DNA of 64,000 bases from Pseudomonas promysalinigenes (GCF_014269025.2 NZ_CP077094.1:2232001-2296000), one strand, 5' to 3'. Positions 18,011-28,194 are shown, numbered from the stretch's first letter. A program made the numbers and translations. The notes: generated from the sequence alone by a model not told the origin.

Positions 18011-19429
18011 GTGGCCGCTGAAATTCAAGACAGCCGCTCCGCCCGCTTTGCCCTGCGCTGTTCCAATTGGGCCGAACGCTGGTTCCCTGACTCCTGGGTG
18101 TTCGCTGCCCTTGCTGTGCTGCTGGTGTGCATTGCAGCCCTGGCCATGGGCGCCAAACCGACCGAGACCGCCAAGGCCTTTGGCGATGGCTTCTGGAGCC
18201 TGATCCCTTTCACCATGCAAATGGCATTTGTGGTCATCGGCGGTTATGTCGTGGCCAGCTCGCCTCCGGCCGCCCGCTTGATCGACCGTCTTGCGCGCAT
18301 TCCCAGCAATGGCCGCTCTGCAGTGTGTTGGGTAGCATTGATCTCGATGCTGGCTTCGCTGCTCAACTGGGGCCTGTCGCTGGTGTTCGGCGGCTTGCTG
18401 GTACGTGCCCTGGCTCGGCGCACTGAGCTTAAAATGGACTATCGCGCCGCCGGTGCGGCCGCCTATCTGGGCCTGGGCGCGGTGTGGGCGCTGGGCTTGT
18501 CATCCTCGGCCGCGCAGTTGCAAGCCAACCCGGCCAGCCTGCCGCCTTCGATTCTGTCGATCACCGGTGTGATCCCGTTCACCGAGACCATCTTCCTCTG
18601 GCAGTCGGGGGTCATGTTGGCGGCCCTGGTCATCGTCTCGCTGGTGATCGCCTATGCCACTGCACCCGGTCCAAACAGTGCGCGCAGCGCCGAAGATTGC
18701 GGCGTCGACCCCAGCTTCACCGCCCCGCCGGCGGCCAAGCGCACACGCCCAGGCGAGTGGTTGGAACATAGCCCGATTCTGATCATCATGCTGGTGGCCC
18801 TGGCTGGCGGCTGGCTGTATCAGGAGTTCGCCAGCAAACCTGCAATCACTGCCATTTCCGGGCTCAACACCTACAACTTGCTGTTCATCATGCTCGGTGC
18901 CTTGTTGCACTGGCGGCCGCGCAGTTTCCTCGACGCGGTGGCGCGGGCCGTGCCGACCACCACCGGTGTACTGATCCAGTTCCCCCTGTATGGCTCGATC
19001 GCCGCGATTCTCACCCAGGTCAAAGGCGTGGATGAACAGACGCTGGCTCACCACATTTCGTTGTTCTTCACCCAGATCGCCACCCATGATACTTATGCAC
19101 TGCTGATGGGGGTGTACTCGGCGGTGCTGGGCTTCTTCATCCCATCCGGCGGCGGCAAGTGGATCATCGAAGCGCCCTACGTGATGCTGGTGGCCAACGA
19201 CCTGCAGTACCATCTGGGTTGGGCGGTGCAGATTTACAACGCTGCCGAGGCGCTGCCGAACCTGATCAACCCGTTCTACATGTTGCCGCTGCTCGGTGTG
19301 TTGGGGCTCAAGGCGCGCGACTTGATCGGTTTCTCGTTCGTGCAGTTATTGGTGCATGTGCCCTTGGTGCTGTTGCTGCTATGGGCGCTGGGCACTACGT
19401 TGCAATACATGCCGCCCGTTATGCCTTGA
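18011..19429 (+). CDS. atoE: Short-chain fatty acid transporter AtoE
   Basis: This 472-residue integral membrane protein of the AtoE family imports short-chain fatty acids or acetoacetate. About twelve hydrophobic segments are visible, beginning SWVFAALAVLLVCIAAL. The conserved ALIWGLSLVFGGLL-like segment and the FFIPSGGGKWIIEAP motif near residue 377 are typical. The start is GTG 18011 with GGAAG 5 nt upstream; no better ATG exists nearby. It follows the CoA-transferase genes, giving a transport-plus-activation unit. Confidence 0.92.
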   Translation: MAAEIQDSRSARFALRCSNWAERWFPDSWVFAALAVLLVCIAALAMGAKPTETAKAFGDGFWSLIPFTMQMAFVVIGGYVVASSPPAARLIDRLARIPSNGRSAVCWVALISMLASLLNWGLSLVFGGLLVRALARRTELKMDYRAAGAAAYLGLGAVWALGLSSSAAQLQANPASLPPSILSITGVIPFTETIFLWQSGVMLAALVIVSLVIAYATAPGPNSARSAEDCGVDPSFTAPPAAKRTRPGEWLEHSPILIIMLVALAGGWLYQEFASKPAITAISGLNTYNLLFIMLGALLHWRPRSFLDAVARAVPTTTGVLIQFPLYGSIAAILTQVKGVDEQTLAHHISLFFTQIATHDTYALLMGVYSAVLGFFIPSGGGKWIIEAPYVMLVANDLQYHLGWAVQIYNAAEALPNLINPFYMLPLLGVLGLKARDLIGFSFVQLLVHVPLVLLLLWALGTTLQYMPPVMP

Positions 19430-19460
19430 GGGCAGTCCGGATGCAGCAAGGGGCAGGGTG

Positions 19461-20348
19461 ATGATCGAGGTTTCACGGTTCTGGCGCGATCCTGCATTGC
19501 CCTTCGTCGAAGCCAGGCGCGTGGGGGATGGGTGCAAGGTCTGCTATGCGCCCCATTCCCATGAAAGCTTCTCCATCGGTGTGATCACTGGAGGGCGCAG
19601 CACTTATCACAGCGGTGCGAGCCAGATAGAGGTTCAGGCAGGTACCACCGTGCTGATGAACCCTGGCGTAGTGCACAGCTGCAACCCGATCGCCGGGCAG
19701 CCTTGGTCTTACCTGATGCTATTCGTCGACATGCCGTGGTTGCAGCAGCATGGGTTTGTTCTGCCTGCGCAAACCTTCAGCACATCAGCGCGCCTTTACA
19801 GCCGGCTGCTGCAGCTGTTCGCCGATCTGTTCGATGCCCAAACTACCGACCGCCAAGCTCGGCTAGCCATTTTTTTCAAGGAGCTGCCCACTTACCTGCA
19901 CAGCCCGGTGCAAACGCTGCGCGCCGACCACCCACAACTGGATGCGGCGGCGGCTTTCATGCGCGCCCACCGCAGTGACCCTTTGACCCTGGCGGACGTA
20001 TGCGCTGCTTGCGGCCTGTCGCGGTCTTACCTGATCCGTGCATTCGAGCAGCGCTTTGGCCTGACACCTCATGGCTACCTGCTTGACCTGCGGATACAGC
20101 AGGCACGTGCGCAGTTGCGCCAGGGCCGAGCGATCGCCGAGGTGGCGGTGGAGGCTGGGTTTGCCGATCAGTCGCATTTGCAGCGTGCTTTCAAGCGACA
20201 TCTGGCGGCTACGCCTGGGCATTACCGCGATGCGCCGCCTCTACCCGCACCAGTGGCTTCTCTGAGTTGCGAAGAGGCCAGCACTGGCAGCTTCAAACCA
20301 GCAGGTACACAGCGCTGCCCACCAATAGCACTGCCAGGCCGCGATTGA
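19461..20348 (+). CDS. AraC-family transcriptional regulator
   Basis: This 295-residue protein has an N-terminal cupin sensor domain (PHSHESFSIGVITGG near residue 32) and a C-terminal double HTH (LADVCAACGLSRSYLIRAFEQ and IAEVAVEAGFADQSHLQRAFKRH, from about residue 175). ATG 19461 is chosen because it is the first start after the atoE stop. It begins 31 nt after atoE. Its 3' end overlaps the convergent LysE gene by 56 bases. It may regulate that exporter or the atoE operon; AraC proteins of this type next to LysE exporters are common. Confidence 0.92.
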   Translation: MIEVSRFWRDPALPFVEARRVGDGCKVCYAPHSHESFSIGVITGGRSTYHSGASQIEVQAGTTVLMNPGVVHSCNPIAGQPWSYLMLFVDMPWLQQHGFVLPAQTFSTSARLYSRLLQLFADLFDAQTTDRQARLAIFFKELPTYLHSPVQTLRADHPQLDAAAAFMRAHRSDPLTLADVCAACGLSRSYLIRAFEQRFGLTPHGYLLDLRIQQARAQLRQGRAIAEVAVEAGFADQSHLQRAFKRHLAATPGHYRDAPPLPAPVASLSCEEASTGSFKPAGTQRCPPIALPGRD

Positions 20349-20874
20349 ATAATTGCAGGTAACGGGGTTGGCGCAGGTACTGGCCGATCACACTCCCTGC
20401 CCAGGCCCAGCAGGCTACCGAGACGAAACAGATCGGCCCATAGATCCAGGTGAACAGCCACAACAATTGATGTTCGCCGCCGGTGTAGGCGCCCACTCCC
20501 GCGACTGCCGCCAGCCAGGCTTTGGGGTTGAGCCATTGCATCGCCGCACCCTGCCAGGCCGTTGGGGCGTCGTGCTGATCGGGGCTGCCCAGTTGCCCAT
20601 CGTCGCTGGCCAACTTCCATGCCATGTAAAGCAAGAACCCCACGCCCCCCAGGTGCAGCGCCTGGCCTAGTAGCGGCCAGCGCAACAGCAGTTCGTGCAA
20701 TCCGAGGCCAACCAGCAGCAACAACAGGCAAAAGCCCAGTGTTGCGCCGGTCACATGCCTGAGGCTGGCGCGCAGCCCATGGCGGGCACCGCTGCCGAGC
20801 GCGACGATGTTGACCGGCCCGGGCGAGATCGATGCTGCAAGGGCGAATGCGGCCATTGAAATGGACAGGGTCAT
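20293..20874 (-). CDS. LysE/RhtB-family amino acid exporter
   Basis: This 193-residue membrane protein has the family start SISPGPVNIVALGSGARHG and about six hydrophobic segments, with the NPKAWLAAVAG motif near residue 115. The start at 20874 is chosen for GGAG upstream and because hydrophobicity begins there; a longer in-frame start at 20922 adds a polar extension. It faces the AraC gene tail to tail with a 56-base overlap. Expected function is export of an amino acid or a related small molecule. Confidence 0.9.
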   Translation of the reverse strand: MTLSISMAAFALAASISPGPVNIVALGSGARHGLRASLRHVTGATLGFCLLLLLVGLGLHELLLRWPLLGQALHLGGVGFLLYMAWKLASDDGQLGSPDQHDAPTAWQGAAMQWLNPKAWLAAVAGVGAYTGGEHQLLWLFTWIYGPICFVSVACWAWAGSVIGQYLRQPRYLQLFNRGLAVLLVGSAVYLLV

Positions 20875-21132
20875 GGGGTGGCTCCGATTGATGGACAATT
20901 TAGCAATCCTGCGCCCCTTCAATGGCCAGGTATTGAAGAATAATCCCCTGTGAAAGCCGTTAAGGTTTTGAAATAGTTTCGCGCTATGCGAAAAAGCTAC
21001 CTCACTTGTAGGATCGTGTTCCCTATTCTGTTTTCAGGTCTATATGAGCACCTTCGCGGAGCCCCCCAGTTTTCGGCCTTCCTGGCCATCCTCCCCCCGT
21101 CCATGTGACGCCTTCAACGTGAGCACCCGCTA

Positions 21133-22704
21133 ATGGAATGGCTAGCCGATCCAACGGCCTGGCTAGGCCTGTTGACGCTTATCGTCCTCGAGCTGGTGCT
21201 AGGTATCGACAACCTGGTGTTCATCGCCATCCTTGCCGACAAACTGCCGCCGCATCAGCGTGACCGTGCGCGAGTGATCGGCCTGAGCCTGGCGCTGATC
21301 ATGCGTCTGGGCCTGCTGGCCAGTATCTCGTGGATGGTCACCCTTACCGCGCCGTTGTTCGAAGTCATGGGCAAGAGTTTCTCCGGCCGTGACCTGATCA
21401 TGCTGTTCGGCGGTGTGTTCCTGCTGTTCAAAGCCACTATGGAGCTGCATGAGAGGCTGGAAGGGCATGTGACACAGGCCAGTGGCGTGCTGCGCCATGC
21501 TGCGTTCTGGCCGATCGTGGCGCAGATCGTCGTGCTCGATGCGGTGTTTTCGCTGGACGCGGTAATTACCGCGGTGGGTATGGTCGAACACCTGTCGGTG
21601 ATGATGATCGCGGTCATCTTCTCGATCGGTATCATGATCGTGGCCAGTAAGCCGCTGACCCGCTTCGTCAATGCTCACCCGACGGTGATCATGCTGTGTC
21701 TGGGCTTCTTGATGATGATCGGCTTCAGCCTGACCGCCGAAGGCCTTGGGTTCCACATTCCCAAGGGCTACCTTTATGCGGCCATTGGTTTCTCGATCCT
21801 TATCGAGCTGTTCAATCAGTTGGCTCGCGCCCGTCGCAAACGCAGCCTGCAACAGCATCGTCCGCTGCGTGAGCGCACGGCTCACGCCGTTTTGCGCCTG
21901 CTGGGCGGGCGCCGGGTGGAAGCTGACGAGGTCGGTGAAGAAATTGCCGACCTGGTCGAAGGTGGCGGTGAGCAGGTGCTGTTCGACCGCCGTGAACGCG
22001 TGATGATCAGTGGTGTGTTGAACCTGGCCGAGCGACCGATCCGCACGGTGATGACCCCACGGGCGCAGGTCGATGTCATTGACCTTGCGCAACCTGCGCA
22101 GGCCATCAGCCAAGCGCTGGCCAACTCGCCCTATTCGCGTCTGCCGTTGATTCGAAATGGCCATATCGAAGAGCCGTTGGGCTTCGTACACAAGAAGGAA
22201 TTGCTCAAGGAAATGCTCGGCGGCAGCCAGCCCAACCTCGAACGCATGGCCCGAGCCCCGCTGAACCTGTTGGAGAGCTTCAGTATCTTCAATGCCCTGG
22301 AGCAGATGCGCAGCCAGTCGACCCATATCGCTTTCGTGATCAATGAGTTCGGGGATTTCACCGGGCTGTTGACCATGACCGACATCCTCGAGTCGGTCGC
22401 TGGCGAATTGCCTGATGCCAGCGAGGTCGAGGGCCCAGCGATCGTCGAGGAGGGTGATGGCTTCATCGTCAATGGCGCCATGAGCCTCAGCCAGGTCCAG
22501 GCCCGCACAGGCTTCAGCGCCCGTGCCACCGAGGACTACCAGACCCTTGCAGGCCTGGTCATGAGCCTGCTGGACCGTCTGCCAGTGGTAGGTGACCGGT
22601 TAGCCTACGGTGGCTGGAGCATGACGGTGGTGGCGGTCGAGGAGCGGCGGGTACGCCAGGTGCGCCTCACACAGAGCGCCGACGCTGACGCAGCAGGTGC
22701 TTGA
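21133..22704 (+). CDS. TerC-family membrane protein with CBS and CorC domains
   Basis: This 523-residue protein combines an N-terminal TerC-type membrane domain (residues about 1-235; motifs [16 protein letters not shown] and [16 protein letters not shown] with their membrane acidic residues), two CBS domains (about 300-425, [12 protein letters not shown] and [12 protein letters not shown]) and a CorC/HlyC C-terminal domain. E. coli YoaE and YegH have the same layout. TerC proteins are linked to metal ion export, for example manganese. The 210-bp region upstream is free of genes, and no yybP-ykoY riboswitch could be recognised. The 3' end overlaps the convergent permease gene by 38 bases. Confidence 0.92.
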   Translation: MEWLADPTAWLGLLTLIVLELVLGIDNLVFIAILADKLPPHQRDRARVIGLSLALIMRLGLLASISWMVTLTAPLFEVMGKSFSGRDLIMLFGGVFLLFKATMELHERLEGHVTQASGVLRHAAFWPIVAQIVVLDAVFSLDAVITAVGMVEHLSVMMIAVIFSIGIMIVASKPLTRFVNAHPTVIMLCLGFLMMIGFSLTAEGLGFHIPKGYLYAAIGFSILIELFNQLARARRKRSLQQHRPLRERTAHAVLRLLGGRRVEADEVGEEIADLVEGGGEQVLFDRRERVMISGVLNLAERPIRTVMTPRAQVDVIDLAQPAQAISQALANSPYSRLPLIRNGHIEEPLGFVHKKELLKEMLGGSQPNLERMARAPLNLLESFSIFNALEQMRSQSTHIAFVINEFGDFTGLLTMTDILESVAGELPDASEVEGPAIVEEGDGFIVNGAMSLSQVQARTGFSARATEDYQTLAGLVMSLLDRLPVVGDRLAYGGWSMTVVAVEERRVRQVRLTQSADADAAGA

Positions 22705-23554
22705 AGCCTTCAAGCACCAGCACCAGTACAGCGGCCCAGATCGGTAGGTAAGTCAGCCACTGATCCGGGCCGATCGTCTCCCCGAGCAGCAGGGCGACGC
22801 CGACCAGCAAGACGGGTTCGACATAGCTCAGCAGGCCGAACAGGCTAAAGGGCAACAGGCGGCTTGCCAGCACATACGCGATCAGTGCGCAGGCGCTGAT
22901 CGCCCCCAGCAGCGGGATCAAGCCATAGAGGCCAGGGTGTTGCTGCATGTCTGTCGCCGACAGTGCACCTTGGGTGACGAAGTACAACGCCCAGGGCAGC
23001 AATAGGCACATGTCGCACCACAGGCCGCCTAGGTGATCGGTGCGACAGCGTCGCCTCAGCACGAAGTAGATCGGGTAGCCGATCATCACCACCAGGGTTT
23101 CCCAGGCGAAGCTGCCATGCTGGTAAAGCTCGTGCCCCACCCCCACAGCTGCGCAACAAACCGCCACAGCCTGCAGGCGTGACAGCCGCTCGCCATAGAC
23201 CAGCCGCCCGGTGAGCACCATCGCCAGCGGCAGCAGGAAGTACCCCATCGACACCTCCAGGCTGCGCCCGTGCAGGGGAGCCCAAAGAAATAGCCACAAC
23301 TGCACACCCATCAGCCAGGAAGTACCCACCATACCCAGCAGCAGCGCCGGCGTCTGCCGAACCCGAGCGAGCAGCTCGCCGACGCGCTTCCAGTCTTTGC
23401 TGGCCAGCATGAACAGCGTCAGGCAAGGTAAGGTCAGCAATGTACGCCAGCCAAAGATCTCCTCGCCATCGAGCGGCGAAAGCAGGGAGGAATAGAAATA
23501 CATCACGGCGAACAGACAGGACGCCATGACCGATGAAATAATGCCTTTTGACAC
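22667..23554 (-). CDS. rarD: EamA/RarD-type drug/metabolite permease
   Basis: This 295-residue protein has about ten hydrophobic helices arranged as two EamA halves, with RarD features: [30 protein letters not shown] at the N terminus, QLWLFLWAP, and [18 protein letters not shown] at the end. It lies 32 nt downstream of the EAL gene on the same strand and may be co-transcribed with it. Its substrate is unknown; RarD proteins are usually only named by homology to a chloramphenicol sensitivity locus. Confidence 0.88.
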   Translation of the reverse strand: MSKGIISSVMASCLFAVMYFYSSLLSPLDGEEIFGWRTLLTLPCLTLFMLASKDWKRVGELLARVRQTPALLLGMVGTSWLMGVQLWLFLWAPLHGRSLEVSMGYFLLPLAMVLTGRLVYGERLSRLQAVAVCCAAVGVGHELYQHGSFAWETLVVMIGYPIYFVLRRRCRTDHLGGLWCDMCLLLPWALYFVTQGALSATDMQQHPGLYGLIPLLGAISACALIAYVLASRLLPFSLFGLLSYVEPVLLVGVALLLGETIGPDQWLTYLPIWAAVLVLVLEGFKHLLRQRRRSV

Positions 23555-23586
23555 GAATGCCTCGGATAGGAGAGTGGACCGGTGGA

Positions 23587-25173
23587 TCAGCCGGGCATGA
23601 TCTCAGGGGGCGCGTCCTGCGGCAACCTTGGGCCGCCCGGTCGCGCCGCGAGTGCCCGAAGAAAATCGGCTGCTGGCATTGGCCGAGCGAACAGGTAACC
23701 CTGCTGGAAGTCCACGCCGCTGCGCGCCAGGTAGTCCCGCTGAACCTCGGTTTCCACCCCTTCGGCAACGATGCCCAAGCTCAATTTGGCGCAAAGCTCG
23801 ATGATGCTGTCCAGGATATGTTGCGACAACGCATCGCCCCCGATCATGGCCACGAAGCTCTGGTCGATCTTCAGGTAATCGACCTTGAACTGGCGCAGGT
23901 AGTTGAGGCTTGATTGGCCGGTGCCAAAATCATCGAGGGCGATCATCACCCCCATCTCATGCAGTTTGGCGAACAATTCCAATGCGACCGGCGTGGCCTC
24001 GAGCAGTTTGCGCTCGGTCAGCTCCAGTGTCAGCCGTATCCGTCCTTCGGGAAAATGCTCAAGGAAGGTTCGGCAGTCGTCGAGCAGGCTCAAGTCTCGA
24101 CAGTGATCGGCTGTGATATTGATGCCGATATGAAAGCCGTCTTCCAACAACGCTGCGTAAGGGGCGAGGTTCTGCGCAGTGTGCAGCATCAGCGCCCGGG
24201 TCATCTCGACGATCTGGCCGCTGTGTTCGGCGTAGGGGATGAACAGGTCCGGGCGGACCAGGCCTTCGCGGGGATGGTTCCAGCGCATCAGCACTTCGGC
24301 CCCCGCCCAGCGGTAGTCCCCTCTGCGCACAACCGGTTGGAAATAGGGCAAGAACTCATCGGCTTGCAACGCCCGCTGCAGTTCCGCACGGGGGGAGCTG
24401 GCGCGGCGCAGTTGCCAGTGGCAGACACTGCCGGCGGCCACCCCGAGTATCAACAACAGGCTGAGCAGGGCAGGGTATTGACTGCGCAGCATCTGGGCAG
24501 GTTTGTCGGCCCCGTAGCCACCGTGCACGCTGAAAGGGTAGCGAGCCGAGCCTAGGGTTACATCGGCGGTGGCGGCAACCGGTGGAACGCCGCTATGCAC
24601 CACGCCGTCCTTGCCCATCCAGGCGTTGCCGACACGGATCTGTAGTGCCTCCTGCGAGCCGATCAAACGCAAAGCCGAGAGCAGATGGTCGCCGTCCAGC
24701 GTGGTGATCGCCCCGCGATCGCCATCGATGGCGCGATACACCAGCAGGGGGTGGCCAGGCGTTACCGAGTTGCCATTCATCAGCCAGAGCTGCCCGTCAG
24801 TGTAATCACTCGCGTGAACGGGCTCGTGGTAATCGCCAAACAGTGAGGTGCAATACAGGTTGTTCTGGCGAAACAGGTTGGTTGACCTGACAAAAGCATT
24901 GCGCGTGACCTGAGTGCGCAGCGCCAGCTCCACCTCGCTGCACGGGCTTCCTGCCAGCGGCAGCAGCGCCTGCGCGGCGTTGGCCAGGTTGTCTAGAATG
25001 TGATCGACATGCTCGACCACCTGCTGTGTAGTCGCCTGGCTGCTGGCACGCAATTCGCGCTCGATTTGCCAGTTCATCACCGCCAGGCCGCAGGCCAGCG
25101 GCAGCACGCCGACCGCCCACGGCAGCAGAGAGCGCCAACTGCACCGAGCGGGGCGTTTGGAGGTGAGAGGCAT
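23587..25173 (-). CDS. CSS-motif cyclic-di-GMP phosphodiesterase (EAL domain)
   Basis: This 528-residue inner-membrane protein has an N-terminal helix (about 16-34), a periplasmic CSS-type redox sensor with Cys78 and Cys108-Thr-Ser (the CSS position), a second helix (about 234-253) and a cytoplasmic EAL domain from about 262. The EAL signature itself reads EVL (293-295) in AEVLMRW. Other catalytic landmarks (NITADHC, ELTERKL, DDFGTGQSSL, KIDQSF, EGVET, QGY) are present. The family degrades c-di-GMP when the periplasmic cysteines are reduced (DsbA/DsbB control in E. coli). The start at 25173 precedes the first helix. Confidence 0.92.
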   Translation of the reverse strand: MPLTSKRPARCSWRSLLPWAVGVLPLACGLAVMNWQIERELRASSQATTQQVVEHVDHILDNLANAAQALLPLAGSPCSEVELALRTQVTRNAFVRSTNLFRQNNLYCTSLFGDYHEPVHASDYTDGQLWLMNGNSVTPGHPLLVYRAIDGDRGAITTLDGDHLLSALRLIGSQEALQIRVGNAWMGKDGVVHSGVPPVAATADVTLGSARYPFSVHGGYGADKPAQMLRSQYPALLSLLLILGVAAGSVCHWQLRRASSPRAELQRALQADEFLPYFQPVVRRGDYRWAGAEVLMRWNHPREGLVRPDLFIPYAEHSGQIVEMTRALMLHTAQNLAPYAALLEDGFHIGINITADHCRDLSLLDDCRTFLEHFPEGRIRLTLELTERKLLEATPVALELFAKLHEMGVMIALDDFGTGQSSLNYLRQFKVDYLKIDQSFVAMIGGDALSQHILDSIIELCAKLSLGIVAEGVETEVQRDYLARSGVDFQQGYLFARPMPAADFLRALAARPGGPRLPQDAPPEIMPG

Positions 25174-25474
25174 GCGCTGTCGATCTTCCTGAATGCTGAC
25201 AAGCTGAGGATAGCCTTTTGCTGGGTAGCGTGACTAACTAATGCGCGACAAAGCCATTTACGCCATGTAGAATTCATTTACGAATACAACAATAAGGTCC
25301 TTCCAGCGTGAAGGGTCAACCCCGCCGAGAATGGGTCCATATGACATACCATGGGTTCAAGCTGATCATTGGTGACTTCCTCGCGCGTAGCGTGCGCGGT
25401 ATCCCGTGCTCTCCGCCACTGTCGTTCCACATCCTACGCATTCTTTAATTTTCGCTGCAGATGAGGGTACGAAC
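25174..25474. other. Divergent intergenic region before hpd
   Basis: No gene is visible in these 301 bases. An AT-rich segment (25205-25300) probably holds divergent promoters for the EAL gene and hpd. It contains two copies of CATTTACG (25255-25262 and 25275-25282). TGTAGA (25266-25271) and TTTACG (25277-25282) lie 5 bases apart and recall TyrR/PhhR half-sites (TGTAAA-N6-TTTACA), but bases and spacing do not match fully. The segment 25380-25400 holds a CGCGC/GCGCG mini-stem. Confidence 0.35.
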
Positions 25475-26551
25475 ATGGCTGATATCTTTGACAATCCAAT
25501 GGGCCTGATGGGCTTCGAATTCATTGAGCTCGCCTCGCCGACGCCAGGGGTGCTGGAGCCGGTATTCCAGACACTGGGCTTCACCAAGGTGGCCACTCAC
25601 CGTTCCAAGGATGTGCACCTGTATCGCCAGGGCGGTATCAACCTTATTTTGAACAACGAACCCAAGAGCATTGCCTCGTATTTCGCGGCCGAGCATGGGC
25701 CGTCCGTGTGCGGCATGGCGTTCCGCGTGCGCAACGCGCATGAAGCCTATGCCCGGGCTCTGGAGCTGGGGGCTCAGCCGGTCGAGATAGAAACTGGCCC
25801 GATGGAGTTGCGCCTGCCCGCTATCAAAGGCATTGGTGGTGCTCCGCTCTACTTGATCGACCGTTTCGAAGAAGGCAGTTCGATCTATGACATCGACTTC
25901 AATTTCATCGAGGGTGTCGATCGCAACCCGGTTGGCGCGGGCCTGAAGATCATCGACCACCTGACCCACAACGTTTACCGCGGGCGCATGGCTTATTGGG
26001 CCGGGTTCTACGAAAAGCTGTTCAACTTCCGTGAAATCCGTTACTTCGACATCAAAGGCGAATATACCGGCCTCACGTCCAAGGCCATGACCGCACCTGA
26101 CGGCATGATCCGCATTCCGCTCAACGAAGAGTCGTCCAAGGGGGCGGGGCAGATCGAAGAGTTCCTCATGCAGTTCAACGGTGAAGGCATCCAGCATGTG
26201 GCCTTCTTGACCGATGACCTGCTCAAGACCTGGGATGCCCTCAAGGGCCTTGGTATGCGCTTCATGACCGCGCCGCCGCAAACCTACTACGAAATGCTCG
26301 AAGAACGCCTGCCTGGCCACGGCGAGCCAGTGGGCCAACTGCAAGCGCGCGGTATCCTGCTCGATGGCGCTTCCGAGTCAGGCGACAAACGCCTTCTGCT
26401 GCAGATTTTCTCGGAAACGCTACTTGGCCCGGTTTTCTTCGAGTTCATCCAGCGTAAAGGGGATGACGGGTTCGGTGAGGGCAATTTCAAGGCATTGTTC
26501 GAGTCCATCGAGCGCGATCAAGTGCGCCGTGGCGTGCTCAGTGCCGACTGA
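25475..26551 (+). CDS. hpd: 4-hydroxyphenylpyruvate dioxygenase
   Basis: This 358-residue Fe(II) enzyme converts 4-hydroxyphenylpyruvate to homogentisate in tyrosine degradation. The three iron ligands are visible: His162 (IDHLTHNV), His241 (GIQHVAF) and Glu323 (FFEFIQR). Counting the initiator Met, they match the H161/H240/E322 set known for the Pseudomonas fluorescens enzyme. ATG 25475 follows GAGGGTA. The homogentisate genes (hmgABC) are not in this window, so hpd is a single transcription unit here, ended by the strong stem at 26566-26591. Confidence 0.97.
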   Translation: MADIFDNPMGLMGFEFIELASPTPGVLEPVFQTLGFTKVATHRSKDVHLYRQGGINLILNNEPKSIASYFAAEHGPSVCGMAFRVRNAHEAYARALELGAQPVEIETGPMELRLPAIKGIGGAPLYLIDRFEEGSSIYDIDFNFIEGVDRNPVGAGLKIIDHLTHNVYRGRMAYWAGFYEKLFNFREIRYFDIKGEYTGLTSKAMTAPDGMIRIPLNEESSKGAGQIEEFLMQFNGEGIQHVAFLTDDLLKTWDALKGLGMRFMTAPPQTYYEMLEERLPGHGEPVGQLQARGILLDGASESGDKRLLLQIFSETLLGPVFFEFIQRKGDDGFGEGNFKALFESIERDQVRRGVLSAD

Positions 26552-26565
26552 ATGCATACCGCGTT

Positions 26566-26591
26566 GCGCCGTCAGCCCTGGCTGACGGCGC
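26566..26591. terminator. Perfect 12-bp hairpin between hpd and the CSS gene
   Basis: GCGCCGTCAGCC (26566-26577) and GGCTGACGGCGC (26580-26591) pair fully with a 2-base loop. It lies 14 nt after the hpd stop and contains the stop codon of the convergent gene. There is no T tract on either side, so termination may be bidirectional and Rho-assisted, or the element may mainly protect 3' ends. Confidence 0.6.
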
Positions 26592-27378
26592 CCCTCACGC
26601 GGCGGCTACGCTGCCGGAACAAGCCCCAGTAGGCAATTGCGCCGGTGATGATGCCCACCAGCGCCAGGGATGGGAATAATTGTTTCATGGTCTGGCGAGT
26701 TTCCCGGGCCGAGTAGCCTGACGGGTACCCCGCTTTGACGGTGTACCCGTACTTTTTCGAAACACCCTCTTGGAAAAACTCGGCTTGTGAGGGCCTGGAC
26801 GCGTCGCGACTATCGCCGTCGCTCCAGATATACAGGTCTTCGAACTCCAGCAACAATGTCAGGCCAGTTTGAAAAGCGCGCAGTTCATTTTGAAGCAGGA
26901 TGCCATAAGACGTGGCGATGACTCCTCTGTTCTCTTGCGTGGTCTGATAGACCAAGAGCATGTCGTGAGGTGTTACAGGAGGGTCCAGCATCAAACGAAA
27001 CTGCGAGCTGACATCGGCGAAGCTTTGATCCGGTGCAGACGGCGCCTTCATGCTGTTGCAGTAGGGTCGCCCGTTGGAAGTCAAAGCTAGCGAGCGTAGG
27101 TGAGGTGCTTGGGTTACCAGGTCGATCAATTGTGGCTCGGCGTTCTCGCAGTGGGTTCCTGCCAGTGTCATTGCAGCAGTGGCCGATGCCTTGATGCGAT
27201 CCAGTGCCAAGTCCACCGAATAGATGGCTTCGCCAACCGAGATTCTTGCCGTCTCCTCGAGCTTCTTGTCTTGTTGATAGAACATGATCATCAGCCCAGT
27301 GCCCACCGGCAGCAAACTTATCGCCAATGTCAGTAAAAGTTCGATCAAACTCTGCCCTGCAGTTTTGATTCTTGACAT
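26572..27378 (-). CDS. Stand-alone CSS-motif periplasmic sensor protein without EAL domain
   Basis: This 268-residue protein has the same layout as the sensor half of the CSS-EAL phosphodiesterase: helix at about 12-32, Cys77 (AGTHCENAEP), Cys107-Asn-Ser at the CSS position, and a second helix at about 239-258. It ends shortly after that helix with a basic tail, exactly where an EAL domain would begin. No EAL remnant exists downstream because hpd follows immediately. The start at 27378 (MSRIKTAG) is chosen over an in-frame start at 27429. It could act as a redox sensor that pairs with or competes against other CSS proteins, or be a shortened duplicate. Confidence 0.82.
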   Translation of the reverse strand: MSRIKTAGQSLIELLLTLAISLLPVGTGLMIMFYQQDKKLEETARISVGEAIYSVDLALDRIKASATAAMTLAGTHCENAEPQLIDLVTQAPHLRSLALTSNGRPYCNSMKAPSAPDQSFADVSSQFRLMLDPPVTPHDMLLVYQTTQENRGVIATSYGILLQNELRAFQTGLTLLLEFEDLYIWSDGDSRDASRPSQAEFFQEGVSKKYGYTVKAGYPSGYSARETRQTMKQLFPSLALVGIITGAIAYWGLFRQRSRRVRGAVSQG

Positions 27379-27507
27379 GAATGTCCAGCCCCATTTCCCA
27401 GCAGCTCGAGATGAGCCGCCCAACGGCAAGCCTAAGAATCAATCGATGCATGGGATGTAGTCCAACGCCTTTGCCGCTTCGTGAACTACGCCGCTCGCCT
27501 GTAGGAC

Positions 27508-28194
27508 TCACTGCGCCTGCAGTGCAGTAATCACCTTTTGCGCCAGCAGCGCCGTCGAGGCAGGGTTCTGCCCGGTGAGTAACCTCCCGTCGCCAACCAC
27601 GAACGGTTGCCAGGGGTCATCGCCTTTGTGATAGAGGCCGCCGCGTGCGATCAACTCATTTTCAGTGAGAAAAGGCACGACTTTGTCCAACTCTGCCAAT
27701 TTCTCTTCTGTATTGGAAAAACCGGTTACCTGCCGGTCCTTGAGCAGCAGGCTGTTGTCGCTGAGCTTGATGTTCAGTAAGCCGACCACGCCGTGACAAA
27801 CTGCGGCAATGATGCCATTGCTTTCATAGACCTTGCGCGCCACGCCTTGAAGCGGTTGATTGTTGGGGAAATCGAACATCACCCCGTGACCCCCGGTGTA
27901 ATACATGGCGCAATAATCCTCAGCCTTGAGCTGGTCCGGGCTTGAGGTTGAGCCTAGAAGATTCAAGAACGACTTGTCTTCTAACCATTGCCAGTCCAGC
28001 TCCGGCGCCATCTGCAAGCTATGGGGGTCGATAGGCACATAACCGCCGCCAGGACTCACGTAATCAACTTGGTATCCAGCCTTGAGTACGGCATCGACAA
28101 AATGCACGGCCTCACCCAACCACAGGCCAGTAGCTCGTTTAATGACGGGATATTTAGGCGTGTTGGTCAGTACCACGAGAATTTTCTTGCTCAT
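27508..28194 (-). CDS. DJ-1/PfpI-superfamily protein (Hsp31/glyoxalase III-like)
   Basis: This 228-residue cytosolic protein of the type 1 glutamine amidotransferase-like fold has the nucleophile elbow AAVCHG with its catalytic cysteine near residue 136, followed by His. GGGYVPIDPHS and YYTGGHGVMFDF are further family landmarks, with an acidic residue near 75 as third member. Relatives detoxify methylglyoxal or act as chaperones. The start at 28194 (MSKKILVV) is preferred; GTG 28200 is in frame. It is divergent from the first hybrid kinase. The physiological substrate cannot be read. Confidence 0.9.
   Translation of the reverse strand: MSKKILVVLTNTPKYPVIKRATGLWLGEAVHFVDAVLKAGYQVDYVSPGGGYVPIDPHSLQMAPELDWQWLEDKSFLNLLGSTSSPDQLKAEDYCAMYYTGGHGVMFDFPNNQPLQGVARKVYESNGIIAAVCHGVVGLLNIKLSDNSLLLKDRQVTGFSNTEEKLAELDKVVPFLTENELIARGGLYHKGDDPWQPFVVGDGRLLTGQNPASTALLAQKVITALQAQ

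Noticed and set aside
20923..21132. yybP-ykoY manganese riboswitch before the TerC-family gene
   Set aside because: TerC genes often carry it, but the conserved loops could not be recognised; only a run of C residues and short G stretches are present.
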